Below, piece by piece: positions 28,297 through 36,770 of a stretch of 64,000 nt of DNA. Source of the stretch: Sagittula marina (GTDB lineage Bacteria; Pseudomonadota; Alphaproteobacteria; Rhodobacterales; Rhodobacteraceae); NCBI RefSeq assembly GCF_014196795.1, contig NZ_JACIEJ010000005.1, positions 248,001-312,000 of the forward strand, read 5' to 3'. The translations under genes and the position numbers were made by a program. The notes below the pieces were generated by a model. That model worked only from the letters and a program-made list of their open reading frames with translations, was not told the DNA's origin and made no database searches. Each line of letters opens with the position of its first letter. The first letter of the stretch is position 1.

Positions 28297-29498
28297 ACGG
28301 CTTCGAGACCGCGAATTGCACCCAGCAGAGACGGGATGTGATCCTTGAACTTGAAGAACCCCTTGGTGGCGTGCGGCCATGCGCGGGCGTCGTAGGCGCG
28401 CAACGCGCGGCGCACCGGCAACCCCTCCATCAATGCCAGGTTCTCCGCCACTGGACCGACTGTAGCGTAGGGCGTTACGATCTGCTCCGCCCCCGCGGCC
28501 AGCGCGGCAGAGACCGCCTGTCCCGGCGCGCAGGGGATCACCTCGCCCAACTGGTCGCCCAACCGCGTGGTTGCGTCCAGCAGGGCGCCGCTGCGAAAGC
28601 TCTGAACCTTCTCGGACATGGCCAACGGGGTCATGCGTTCGGAAGGGGGCAGCATCACCGTCACCACAGGTCGCAACCCCGCCTGCAAAAGCCAGTCTGG
28701 AGACAGATCATCCTTGTGCAAAAGCAGAGCAGAAGGGCGCGCGAAATCAATGTCTTCCGGTATTGGCGCGTCCGTTGGAGACGGGTTTTCAAAGCCCTCG
28801 ACAGCCGGGGCTTCTGTCGCAAGTTCGCCCTCTTTCGGGGTGAAGCGGCCTTCGGTGTATCTGGCGATATTGTCCGGCTCCGCAAGGTAGGTCTTGCCGC
28901 GCGTTTGCAACCCCGCGACCCAGCGCCATGACAAGGTGTTGGAGGCGGGGTCGCCGTCGAGCAGATGCCGCAAGAAGAAGTCCGCGCCCAACTGCCACGG
29001 CAGGCCGAGGGTGAAAATCCAGATCGAGGCGAACCACATGCGGGCGTGATTGTGCAGGTAGCCAGTTTGGGCCAGTTCCTGCGCCCAATGATCGAAGCAG
29101 GCGATGCCGGTATCGCCCTTGCAGGCATCCTCCCACCGCTGGCGCAGCCCGTCCTGGGATTGCAGGTCGTCCCAGGCGCGCAGCAGGTCTGCCTGATAGG
29201 CGGTCCAGACGGCCGGACGCCGTTCCAGCCAGCCTTTCCAGTAGGTGCGCCAGAACACTTCGGAGATGAAGCGGCTGGCGGCATCGGGAGAATGCGCGGC
29301 CATGACGGCGCGCAGCACCTCTTCTTCGGTTATCAACCTTTGGCTGATATAGGGCGACAGGCCCGACACAGCGCCGTGGTTTCCCGCGCCCCGATCAAAT
29401 CCCCTCTGCTCTGCATAAGTTTTCCCGGCGAGGGGTACAAAACGCCGCAAAGCTTCAAGGCCGGCGGAGCGAGTCGGTTCAATGGGATGATCGTTCAT
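28293..29498 (-). CDS. Cryptochrome/photolyase FAD-binding-domain protein with rearranged domains
   Basis: Residues about 40-220 match the helical FAD-binding domain of photolyases: LSPYISQR, SEVFWRTYWKGW, GYLHNHARMWFAS and LLDGDPASNTLSWRWVAG. In normal photolyases this domain is C-terminal and preceded by an alpha/beta domain. Here it is N-terminal and is followed by an alpha/beta-like region (residues about 250-400), as if permuted. The ATG at 29498 is chosen because sequence upstream of it does not fit. It could be a DNA repair enzyme or a blue-light receptor. The tryptophans for electron transfer cannot be assigned without alignment. Confidence 0.8.
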   Translation of the reverse strand: MNDHPIEPTRSAGLEALRRFVPLAGKTYAEQRGFDRGAGNHGAVSGLSPYISQRLITEEEVLRAVMAAHSPDAASRFISEVFWRTYWKGWLERRPAVWTAYQADLLRAWDDLQSQDGLRQRWEDACKGDTGIACFDHWAQELAQTGYLHNHARMWFASIWIFTLGLPWQLGADFFLRHLLDGDPASNTLSWRWVAGLQTRGKTYLAEPDNIARYTEGRFTPKEGELATEAPAVEGFENPSPTDAPIPEDIDFARPSALLLHKDDLSPDWLLQAGLRPVVTVMLPPSERMTPLAMSEKVQSFRSGALLDATTRLGDQLGEVIPCAPGQAVSAALAAGAEQIVTPYATVGPVAENLALMEGLPVRRALRAYDARAWPHATKGFFKFKDHIPSLLGAIRGLEAV

Positions 29499-29657
29499 AA
29501 ACAGTATGCTAGACCCGGCAGGCACAAGTTCAAGCGGATCTTTGCCGGAATCGTGATGCGTCGCCGCCCCTTGCAGCCCCTCCGGCCGGATACTAAGACT
29601 CAATTAACACTGAAGATATAGTAACGCTTCTTGAAGCAGCAGCAGGCGAGATACCGA

Positions 29658-30287
29658 ATGCAAGATCCCATCGAAACCTACATGAACCTCGTTCCAATGG
29701 TGGTCGAACAGACCTCCCGCGGGGAACGCGCCTATGACATTTTCTCCCGCCTGCTGAAGGAACGCATCATCTTCCTTAACGGGCCTGTGCATGATGGCAT
29801 GTCGTCCCTCATCGTGGCGCAGCTGCTGCACCTTGAGGCGGAGAACCCGTCCAAGGAAATCTCCATGTACATCAACTCGCCGGGTGGTGTGGTGACCTCT
29901 GGCCTGTCGATCTACGACACGATGCAGTACATCAAGCCGAAGGTGTCCACGCTGGTCATCGGTCAGGCGGCGTCCATGGGGTCGCTGCTGCTGACCGCCG
30001 GCGCGCCGGGCATGCGCTACTCGCTGCCGAACTCGCGCATCATGGTGCACCAGCCCTCCGGCGGGTATCAGGGTCAGGCGACGGACATCATGATCCACGC
30101 CGAAGAGACGCTGAAGCTGAAGAAGCGTTTGAACGAGATTTACGTGAAGCACACCGGCCAGACCTACGAGGCAGTGGAATCCGCGCTGGAGCGTGACAAC
30201 TTCATGGATGCCCAGAAGGCCAAGGATTGGGGTCTTATTGACGAGATCGTGACCAACCGTGTGCCGGATGAAGAAAAACAAAGTTAA
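29658..30287 (+). CDS. clpP: ATP-dependent Clp protease proteolytic subunit ClpP
   Basis: ClpP is the tetradecameric serine peptidase used by ClpX and ClpA. The catalytic Ser106 (GQAASMGS) and His131 (MVHQPSGG) are present, and the usual aspartate lies in the ERDNFMDA region. ATG at 29658 with a GGCGAGA sequence upstream gives the usual 209-residue alphaproteobacterial form; a TTG at 29631 would add nine residues. A terminator follows, and clpX lies downstream. Confidence 0.97.
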   Translation: MQDPIETYMNLVPMVVEQTSRGERAYDIFSRLLKERIIFLNGPVHDGMSSLIVAQLLHLEAENPSKEISMYINSPGGVVTSGLSIYDTMQYIKPKVSTLVIGQAASMGSLLLTAGAPGMRYSLPNSRIMVHQPSGGYQGQATDIMIHAEETLKLKKRLNEIYVKHTGQTYEAVESALERDNFMDAQKAKDWGLIDEIVTNRVPDEEKQS

Positions 30288-30293
30288 TCTGTC

Positions 30294-30327
30294 TGGCCCC
30301 CTCCGCGTTAGGGATGGGGCCAATTTT
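30294..30327 (+). terminator. Terminator between clpP and clpX
   Basis: TGGCCCC (30294-30300) and GGGGCCA (30316-30322) form a stem with further pairing inside, followed by ATTTTC. It probably limits read-through from clpP into clpX. Confidence 0.75.
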
Positions 30328-30462
30328 CGGATTGTGGCGCTCCGGTGGGTGCCCTAAGCTGTCCGAATACTGGCGCACAGCGTGTGTTGCGACCGCCCGA
30401 CGCGGTCGCGCAGCGGCACACGCAGACGACGAAAACCGGGCGACCCGGGAAAGGTGCTGAGC

Positions 30463-31725
30463 ATGGCGACGAATTCAGGTGGTGACAGCAAGAACACGCT
30501 CTACTGCAGTTTCTGCGGCAAGAGTCAGCACGAGGTGCGCAAGCTGATCGCGGGGCCGACCGTGTTCATTTGCGACGAGTGTGTTGAGCTGTGCATGGAC
30601 ATTATCCGCGAGGAAACGAAAGGCGCCGGGCTGAAATCAGCTGACGGTGTGCCGACGCCGCGCGAGATCTGTGAAGTCCTTGACGATTATGTGATCGGGC
30701 AGGCCAAGGCCAAGCGCGTTCTGTCTGTCGCGGTCCACAATCACTACAAACGTTTGAACCACGCGGCGAAGTCTTCGGACATTGAGCTGGCAAAATCGAA
30801 CATCCTTTTGATCGGTCCGACTGGCTGCGGTAAGACGCTGCTGGCCCAGACTCTGGCGCGCATCCTTGACGTGCCCTTCACCATGGCCGACGCGACCACA
30901 CTGACCGAAGCCGGTTACGTGGGCGAGGACGTGGAGAACATCATCCTGAAGCTGCTTCAGTCGTCCGAATACAACGTTGAACGTGCGCAGCGCGGCATCG
31001 TCTACATCGACGAAGTGGACAAGATCACCCGTAAGTCGGAGAACCCGTCCATTACCCGCGACGTGTCAGGCGAGGGTGTTCAGCAGGCTCTGCTCAAGCT
31101 GATGGAGGGGACCGTGGCCTCGGTTCCGCCGCAGGGCGGGCGCAAACATCCGCAGCAGGAATTCCTGCAAGTGGACACCACCAACATTCTGTTCATCTGT
31201 GGCGGTGCATTTGCCGGTCTGGATCGGATCATCAAGCAACGCGGCAAAGGGTCGGCCATGGGCTTTGGTGCCGATGTGCGCGATGACAGCGAGCAGGGCA
31301 TTGGCGAGACATTCCAGGAGCTCGAGCCAGAAGACCTGCTGAAATTTGGTCTGATCCCGGAATTCGTCGGCCGTCTGCCTGTGGTGGCGACGCTGGAAGA
31401 TCTGGATGAGGACGCTCTGATCACCATTTTGACCCAGCCGAAGAACGCTTTGGTCAAGCAGTACCAGCGCCTGTTCGAGATGGAAGATACCGACCTGACC
31501 TTCACCGATGACGCCTTGTCGTCCATCGCCAAGAAAGCGATCGAACGGAAGACCGGTGCACGTGGTCTGCGCTCCATCCTTGAAGGCATCCTGTTGGACA
31601 CGATGTTCGAACTGCCCGGCATGGATGAAGTGACGGAGATTGTTGTTAACGAGGAGGCTGTCGGCACCGACGCCAAACCGCTGATGATCTATGGCGACCA
31701 AAAGAAGGAAGAAGCGTCCGCCTGA
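30463..31725 (+). CDS. clpX: Clp protease ATPase subunit ClpX
   Basis: ClpX unfolds substrates and feeds them to ClpP. The protein has the N-terminal zinc-binding domain (Cys15, Cys18, Cys37, Cys40), the Walker A motif GPTGCGKT, Walker [11 protein letters not shown] and the C-terminal AAA small domain. ATG at 30463 with AAGG upstream gives a 420-residue protein of standard length. A strong terminator follows. Confidence 0.98.
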   Translation: MATNSGGDSKNTLYCSFCGKSQHEVRKLIAGPTVFICDECVELCMDIIREETKGAGLKSADGVPTPREICEVLDDYVIGQAKAKRVLSVAVHNHYKRLNHAAKSSDIELAKSNILLIGPTGCGKTLLAQTLARILDVPFTMADATTLTEAGYVGEDVENIILKLLQSSEYNVERAQRGIVYIDEVDKITRKSENPSITRDVSGEGVQQALLKLMEGTVASVPPQGGRKHPQQEFLQVDTTNILFICGGAFAGLDRIIKQRGKGSAMGFGADVRDDSEQGIGETFQELEPEDLLKFGLIPEFVGRLPVVATLEDLDEDALITILTQPKNALVKQYQRLFEMEDTDLTFTDDALSSIAKKAIERKTGARGLRSILEGILLDTMFELPGMDEVTEIVVNEEAVGTDAKPLMIYGDQKKEEASA

Positions 31726-31748
31726 CGGAGCTTTTCTGACCGGACAAC

Positions 31749-31774
31749 AGGGCGGGGTTTTCCCCGCCCTTTTT
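31749..31774 (+). terminator. Intrinsic terminator of clpX
   Basis: AGGGCGGGG and CCCCGCCCT form a perfect 9-bp stem with a TTTT loop; the end of the stem runs into a five-base T-run. Confidence 0.92.
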
Positions 31775-31815
31775 CGTGGGTAAGGCTCAAGCATATCAGG
31801 TCAAGGAGACAATAG

Positions 31816-32172
31816 ATGACCATCAAGCGCATTCACACTGGTAGCCCGTTTGAGTCCAAGATCGGCTATTGCCGCGCTGTCGTGGCCGGGGGATTTGTCC
31901 ACGTGGCTGGGACTGTCGGGCAGGGGGATACGGTGCAGGACCAATGTCGGGCCGCGCTGGACGTGATCCGCAAGGCCCTCGAAGAGGCCGGGAGCAGCTT
32001 TGATAAAGCGGTGCGCGTCAATTATTACCTGCCGGACGCGGCGGAGTTCGAGGCGTGCTGGCCGCTCCTCACCGAGACGTTCGGTGACAACCCGCCCGCC
32101 GCCACCATGGTGGAATGCAACTTGATCGACCCTAAATACCGGATCGAAATCGAACTGACCTGCCTCGCGTAA
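31816..32172 (+). CDS. RidA-family protein
   Basis: A 118-residue member of the RidA/YjgF/UK114 superfamily, which hydrolyses reactive enamine/imine intermediates or related substrates. It has the segments SPFESKIGYCRAV, VAGTVGQGDTVQDQ and the C-terminal ATMVECNLIDPKYRIEIE. The canonical RidA arginine is probably the one in KYRIEIE. The divergence from canonical RidA means the substrate may differ. It sits alone between clpX and a convergent gene two bases away. Confidence 0.88.
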   Translation: MTIKRIHTGSPFESKIGYCRAVVAGGFVHVAGTVGQGDTVQDQCRAALDVIRKALEEAGSSFDKAVRVNYYLPDAAEFEACWPLLTETFGDNPPAATMVECNLIDPKYRIEIELTCLA

Positions 32173-32174
32173 GG

Positions 32175-33971
32175 TCAGTCCTGCGGCGTATCGGTGACCA
32201 ATTTGTATTGCGCGCCGAGCGCCGATTGCAGGTCCGCCTGCGCTGGTTGCTCCCATGCGGGGCCATCTGAAATGAAACCGCCAGCGATCAGGTCGCGCTG
32301 CGTGGCGGCAAAGTCCGGCTCTCCGATCCAGAGGCGTTTGCGAGGGGTGTCCAGACGTTGCCACATACGCAGCAGCCGGTTGACCAAAAGCGGCTTTGCT
32401 CCGGTGAAGCTTTCGATATGGGTCGCGATATGACCGGTGGCGGCAGATTCGCGGCGCAACAGGACGGCCACGTCGGTTTCGGCTTTGCCGACGAAGGCGT
32501 AGAGGTGCAGCGCGGATCCTTCGGCCGCGATCACCTTTTTCGCGGCGCGATAGCGGGCGATCTGAACCTCCAGAGAATGCTGTTGAGGGTGGAAAACCTC
32601 ATAGCCCTCCGCCTGCAAAGCGATTTCCAAACGGTCCTCACCGAGCAGCGCGCCCCGTGCAGGGCCAAGTTGCGAGCGGCTGATGTATAGCTTTTCAGGC
32701 CCATCCGGTTTGACGGTCGAGGCGAATTTTTCGGCCATGACAGCACGGTATTCCGGTGTGCCTTGGCTAATCTCGCCCAATCCAAACCCCTGGCCCGGCA
32801 CGACAAGGTTTTCTACAATCAGGGGACTGCGGGCCTCGTGGATGTCCAGCGTGCAGTCGAGCAGATCAAGGAAGGCGCGTTGAAAGGAGGGAGGCGGCCC
32901 CTCGACATTGGGGTTCTTGGGAACGAAAATGATCCCGCTGAAGTCGCTTTGATCGAGTTGTGCGAGGGCCCAAAGCCGCGTGATGCTTTCTGTCACGAAG
33001 TGAGGGAAGTAGCGCCATAAGGTGCCGCCCCACAGCCATTTCCCCGGCAGGATTTTGGTCTCTTTTTCCGCAGGCCGGAAGGGGGCTACGGTGAGAAGCC
33101 GTTTGCTACGCCACAAATTGGCATGCGCCACAGACGTTCCATCCGCGGTCAAAACGCCCGTGGTCTGGACATGCTTCCTCTCGGTCGGGGGGACGACGAA
33201 GGCATCCTTGAGAGCGACAATTTCGCGGGACCAGCCACTGTCGGGATCTGGCGGCACCGCGCCGAAGTCGCGCCGCTCACAGGTCCAGACGAAGCGTGTC
33301 GAGACGTCGCTGTTCTTTTGAAAGCCTGCCGCTCGCAGGATGTCCTTGCACTGCACGGCCCCCTCGCGCCCGTAGTGGTCGGGATGAAACTCGATCACCA
33401 TGGCGCGTATGGTGCTGAGATCTGCGTGCCTCAGAAAATCGAGCTCGCCGCCTTCGATGTCTATCACCAGCACATCCGGCCTGAAGTCGCGGACCAGCTT
33501 GGCGAAATTCACTGTCGGAACATCGACGGGGGTGGTTTTGCGGTTGTCACTCTTGATCAGCGAGGATGCGAGGTAAGTGCTGCGCAAATGGAAGGTCACG
33601 GTGCTGGGCTGGTCCGGCCCGGTCAGAACGATTTGGTTACGCACTTCCATACGGTCGGTGAGATCATTGAGCGCGTAGAGCTCTTTGATATGCGGGATGA
33701 GGTTCGGATTGGCCTCAAAGGACAAGACGGCCTCTGGTTTCGCGTTGTGTGCGATCACTGCACCCACCACGCCCAGCCCTGTGCCCATTTCGAGCACGCG
33801 GTCCCCTTCTCGGACGATGGACAGGGCGCCGGCGATCTCCGTGCCTTCGTAGCGGGCTTCTTTCATGCGTTTGATGCGCATGTCGTTCAAAAACGGGGAA
33901 AAGGGAACCCGCACGCCCTTGCACAGAGCTGCGACAGCCTGATCTTTCATCTTTGCTGGCCTATCGGTCAT
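32175..33971 (-). CDS. Two-domain protein: FkbM methyltransferase plus GT61-type glycosyltransferase
   Basis: The first ~235 residues are an FkbM-family SAM-dependent methyltransferase (VLEMGTGLGVVGAVIA, then VLVIDIEGGELDFL with the family DIEG motif). Residues about 300-570 resemble the GT61/DUF563 glycosyltransferase domain (WGGTLWRYFPHFVTE, LYISRSQL, VIAAEGSALHLYAF). The 598-residue protein could both methylate and extend a surface glycan. There is no signal peptide, so it acts in the cytoplasm. It is not next to the kps block and has no glycan neighbours here. Confidence 0.82.
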   Translation of the reverse strand: MTDRPAKMKDQAVAALCKGVRVPFSPFLNDMRIKRMKEARYEGTEIAGALSIVREGDRVLEMGTGLGVVGAVIAHNAKPEAVLSFEANPNLIPHIKELYALNDLTDRMEVRNQIVLTGPDQPSTVTFHLRSTYLASSLIKSDNRKTTPVDVPTVNFAKLVRDFRPDVLVIDIEGGELDFLRHADLSTIRAMVIEFHPDHYGREGAVQCKDILRAAGFQKNSDVSTRFVWTCERRDFGAVPPDPDSGWSREIVALKDAFVVPPTERKHVQTTGVLTADGTSVAHANLWRSKRLLTVAPFRPAEKETKILPGKWLWGGTLWRYFPHFVTESITRLWALAQLDQSDFSGIIFVPKNPNVEGPPPSFQRAFLDLLDCTLDIHEARSPLIVENLVVPGQGFGLGEISQGTPEYRAVMAEKFASTVKPDGPEKLYISRSQLGPARGALLGEDRLEIALQAEGYEVFHPQQHSLEVQIARYRAAKKVIAAEGSALHLYAFVGKAETDVAVLLRRESAATGHIATHIESFTGAKPLLVNRLLRMWQRLDTPRKRLWIGEPDFAATQRDLIAGGFISDGPAWEQPAQADLQSALGAQYKLVTDTPQD

Positions 33972-34307
33972 GGGGCATGGCTTCTTTTGTCTATTGCATA
34001 CACGGCTTGGGTGTTTTGCGGGAGATATTTCCCTATCCCGCTATGTTTTCAAAGCGTCCGTGTCCGGTTTGACGGGGCGGGTGTCGGTTTTACCTCGTTT
34101 TGCTCGGGAAAAAGGTTGAGGCGATGATGACCGGGAGCCAACTTGTCCGGGAAGCTTGGCAAGGGGCGGTTGCAATCCAGACAGGGTTGACGGACTGCAG
34201 CGACTTTGGCGAAAAATCGCGTGATGAGGGTGATTTGCGGCGTTCCGACCACTGGACGGGCCGGGCGAGATTCGCCATACAGGCAGGGAAACCTGAAGGA
34301 GTCGTCC
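33972..34307. other. Divergent intergenic region, no gene seen
   Basis: The 336 bases between the FkbM-GT61 gene and the NDUFA12-like gene hold both divergent promoters. A TTGACG lies near 34186 but has no matching -10 box at the usual spacing. AAGGAG at 34296-34301 is the Shine-Dalgarno of the next gene. I see no RNA gene or repeat. Confidence 0.55.
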
Positions 34308-34688
34308 ATGGGCATTGTCAAAACCCTTCTGCGCGCCGTCACTTGGTGGAATGGCGCCACGCTCAACACGCTTCTCTGGACGAAGCGTCACGGCACCAAA
34401 GTTGGTGAAGATGAGCAGGGCAATGCCTTTTACCAAAGCAGCGACGGCCGGCGTTGGGTCATCTTCAACGGTGAATCCGAAGCTTCGCGCGTGTCCCCTG
34501 ACTGGCACGGCTGGCTGCACCACACCTTTGACGAAAAGCCGGGCGATCGGCCTTTGACCCATAAGGCGTGGGAAAAACCGCATCAGGAAAACCTGACCGG
34601 CACCGCGTTGGCCTATGCGCCGCCCGGATCGATCCGAAGCCCGCTGCCCGTCGAGCGGTCCGATTACGAGGCATGGTCGCCCGAATGA
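34308..34688 (+). CDS. NDUFA12-like NADH:ubiquinone oxidoreductase accessory subunit
   Basis: A 126-residue protein of the NDUFA12 (B17.2) family, an accessory subunit of complex I found in alphaproteobacteria and mitochondria. Diagnostic segments are [17 protein letters not shown] and [22 protein letters not shown] at 34308 has AAGGAG six bases upstream. The TGA stop overlaps the next ATG (ATGA), so this gene, the MlaD-like gene and the DUF2155 gene form one operon. Confidence 0.93.
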   Translation: MGIVKTLLRAVTWWNGATLNTLLWTKRHGTKVGEDEQGNAFYQSSDGRRWVIFNGESEASRVSPDWHGWLHHTFDEKPGDRPLTHKAWEKPHQENLTGTALAYAPPGSIRSPLPVERSDYEAWSPE

Positions 34689-35131
34689 CCCAATCCGCTG
34701 GCGAGGTGGCGCTGGGTGGCGTTGTCCTGGCAGGTGCGCTGGCCTTCGGCATCTATACTGTGCAGAGCACCGGATTCTCGCTGGCGCGCGATGGCTACGA
34801 TCTGACCGCGTCCTTTCGGTCGATTGAGGGCGTGAGCGTCGGCACCGATGTGCGTCTTGGCGGGGTCAAGGTTGGAACCGTCACGGATATTCAACTCAAC
34901 CCGCAGACATATCGGGCGGATACCGTGGTGACGGTGTCGGACACTGTGCAGATCCCTGACGACAGCGCCATCGTGATCGCGTCAGAGGGGCTGTTGGGTG
35001 GCAACTATGTCGAGATTTCACCCGGTGGCTCTCCGTTCTTCTTTGCCGAAGGGGATGAGATTCTGGACACCCAAGGGTCCGTCAGCCTTCTTTCCCTTCT
35101 TTTGAAATATGTCGGAGGCAGCAACGAATGA
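34685..35131 (+). CDS. mlaD: MlaD/MCE-domain phospholipid transport protein
   Basis: A 148-residue protein with one N-terminal membrane helix (residues about 8-27) followed by an MCE domain ([21 protein letters not shown] and [10 protein letters not shown]). In the Mla system this subunit forms the periplasmic hexamer that shuttles phospholipids between the membranes. The start ATG overlaps the stop of the gene before it, and its own stop overlaps the next start. The other Mla genes are not here, as is usual at this alphaproteobacterial locus. Confidence 0.92.
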   Translation: MTQSAGEVALGGVVLAGALAFGIYTVQSTGFSLARDGYDLTASFRSIEGVSVGTDVRLGGVKVGTVTDIQLNPQTYRADTVVTVSDTVQIPDDSAIVIASEGLLGGNYVEISPGGSPFFFAEGDEILDTQGSVSLLSLLLKYVGGSNE

Positions 35132-35484
35132 AGCGGTTTCTCAGTATTCTGGCGCTTTGCCTGCCTGTCGCAGTGTCCGCCCAGGAGGCGGTCAATCCGG
35201 GCACCGGTGCTGTGCTGCGTGGTCTGGATAAGCTCAACGCCAAGGTCGCGGATTTCACCCTTCCAAATGGCGGAATGGAAGTGATTGGTCTGATGGAGGT
35301 CAACCTTCGCGAATGCCGTTATCCGGCAGGTGATCCTACGGGGAACGCCTATGCCTACCTGACAATTCGTGAAGCTGGCGTCGCTCAGCCGGTCTTTGAC
35401 GGGTGGATGATCGCGGGGTCGCCGGCCCTGAACCCGCTGGACCACGCGCGTTACGACGTTTGGGTTCTGCGCTGCACAACATGA
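35128..35484 (+). CDS. DUF2155 exported protein
   Basis: A 118-residue precursor with a signal peptide (LSILALCLPVAVSAQE, cleavage near residue 18). The mature part is the DUF2155 domain: VLRGLDKLNAKVADFTLP, CRYPAGDPTGNAYAYL and FDGWMIAGSPALNPLDHARYDVWVL, with two cysteines. Function is unknown. The family is linked in alphaproteobacteria to the MlaD-like and NDUFA12-like genes, as here. It ends seven bases from the convergent aat. Confidence 0.92.
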   Translation: MKRFLSILALCLPVAVSAQEAVNPGTGAVLRGLDKLNAKVADFTLPNGGMEVIGLMEVNLRECRYPAGDPTGNAYAYLTIREAGVAQPVFDGWMIAGSPALNPLDHARYDVWVLRCTT

Positions 35485-35491
35485 GCGCGGC

Positions 35492-36133
35492 TTAAGCGCG
35501 TCTCGTACCTCGGAGCAGATGCACCACATCATCGGCGTCGCCGGGCAGGGGGCGTGTGATCGGCTGCGGGTCCGTGTCTATGGCTTCGGACAATTTAGCG
35601 CGGTAGTCGGCTCTCGTGATTTCTCGACCGCCCAAAGAGGCCAGATGCGGCGTCAGGAACTGCGTGTCGAACAACGTGAAGCCGCAGGACCACAGGTGCG
35701 CGACAAGCCACGACAGGGCGATTTTCGAGCCATCTGTGATGCGTGAGAACATGCTTTCTCCGCAGAATGCGCTGCCAACAGAGACACCATAGATACCGCC
35801 CACGAGGCGATCCTCCTGCCAGACTTCGAGCGAATGCGCGTAGCCCAAGGCGTGCAGTTCAGCGTACAGAGACAGGATTTCGGCGTTGATCCATGTTTCC
35901 GGCCGATCTGCGCAGCCTTCGATCACCTCGGTGAAGGCGCGGTTCAGGGTGACGCTGTAGTCTGCGCGGCGCAGGCGTTTGGCCAAGCTGCGGGAGAGAT
36001 GGAAACCGTCCAGCGGAATGATCCCCCGGCGGCGCGGATCGACCCAGAAGATTTCCGGATCATCGCGGCGTTCCGCCATCGGAAAGATACCAGACCGATA
36101 AGCGTGGAGAAGAAGTTCAGGCGTGACGGTCAT
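35492..36133 (-). CDS. aat: Leucyl/phenylalanyl-tRNA--protein transferase
   Basis: The enzyme adds Leu or Phe from charged tRNA to proteins with N-terminal Arg or Lys and so marks them for ClpAP. The N-terminal MTVTPELLLHAYRSGIFPMAE and WVDPRRRGIIPLD segments are diagnostic, as are NAEILSLYAELHALGYAHSLE and GGIYGVSVGSAFCGESMFS. At 213 residues it is of normal length. It is convergent with the DUF2155 gene. Confidence 0.96.
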   Translation of the reverse strand: MTVTPELLLHAYRSGIFPMAERRDDPEIFWVDPRRRGIIPLDGFHLSRSLAKRLRRADYSVTLNRAFTEVIEGCADRPETWINAEILSLYAELHALGYAHSLEVWQEDRLVGGIYGVSVGSAFCGESMFSRITDGSKIALSWLVAHLWSCGFTLFDTQFLTPHLASLGGREITRADYRAKLSEAIDTDPQPITRPLPGDADDVVHLLRGTRRA

Positions 36134-36225
36134 GATCCGCAGTCTTGTGCCAGCTTAGCTGTTCGCGCAAGACCTACTAGCTCAACGGTGGATCCGCAAA
36201 CGCTTGTGTTCATGTCAGATCAGAC

Positions 36226-36255
36226 AAAAAAAACGACGAGGCTTTCGCCTCGTCG
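36226..36255 (-). terminator. Terminator of the small exported-protein gene
   Basis: Read on the minus strand, CGACGAGGC and GCCTCGTCG form a perfect 9-bp stem with a GAAA loop, followed by eight U residues. It lies 40 bases after the stop of the gene at 36295-36492. Confidence 0.92.
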
Positions 36256-36294
36256 CCTTTAATACCAATTGGCGTGAGCCAATCATGCACGTAA

Positions 36295-36492
36295 TCAGTC
36301 GTTTGTGCCAGTCGAGGAGTCCGACTTGGACTCAGCCGCTGCAACTGCGACGACGACGGCAACGCCACCGATGATAGCCAGCGCCGGGATGGCGGACAGC
36401 TGTGTGGAGACGAACGGATCTGCTTCCTGAGCAGATGCGGCGAAGGGGGCTGCTGCCAGCAGAGCAACGGCTGCGATCTTTGCGAATTTCAT
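36295..36492 (-). CDS. Small exported or membrane protein of unknown function
   Basis: This 65-residue protein has a signal peptide (KIAAVALLAAAPFAASAQ, cleavage near residue 21) and a second hydrophobic segment (ALAIIGGVAVVVAVAAA), ending in a polar Ser/Asp tail. It could be a small inner-membrane protein facing the periplasm. AAAGGTG precedes the ATG, a TTGACA-type promoter lies upstream and a strong terminator follows, so it is a complete single-gene unit that may be well expressed. The function is unknown. Confidence 0.75.
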   Translation of the reverse strand: MKFAKIAAVALLAAAPFAASAQEADPFVSTQLSAIPALAIIGGVAVVVAVAAAESKSDSSTGTND

Positions 36493-36526
36493 TTCAATGC
36501 ACCTTTGTTTAAGTGGTCCTAAGGGT

Positions 36527-36569
36527 CGTATAACAGTCTAGGCGCGGTGTCTGTCAATACGAATGACAG
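36527..36569 (-). promoter_or_regulatory. Sigma-70-type promoter with overlapping dyad
   Basis: On the minus strand, TTGACA (36557-36552) is followed after 18 bases by TTATAC (36533-36528). The -35 box overlaps an inverted repeat CTGTCA-N7-TGACAG (36551-36569) that could be an operator. The -10 is about 40 bases before the small exported-protein start. Confidence 0.6.
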
Positions 36570-36731
36570 CAATTCGCGCCTGTGACTTATAATAGCGCCT
36601 TGTTGCTGTTGATCCAGCACAGTCGTTAGGCGCATTACCGCGTAATGGGGCGGATTCATCAGTCAAATACGAGGAACTTTTCAATTTCGAATTTTAGAAA
36701 TATTGGAAACTGATTGAATTGCCGTTGCGTC

Positions 36732-36764
36732 ATTTGATCGGAGCGCATCTCGCTCCGATCAAAT
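36732..36764 (-). other. Long perfect hairpin after accC
   Basis: ATTTGATCGGAGCG and its complement form a 14-bp perfect stem with a 5-nt loop, starting six bases after the accC stop on the minus strand. No U-run follows, so it is more likely a 3-prime stability or Rho-blocking element than an intrinsic terminator. Confidence 0.65.
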
Positions 36765-36770
36765 TGATTC

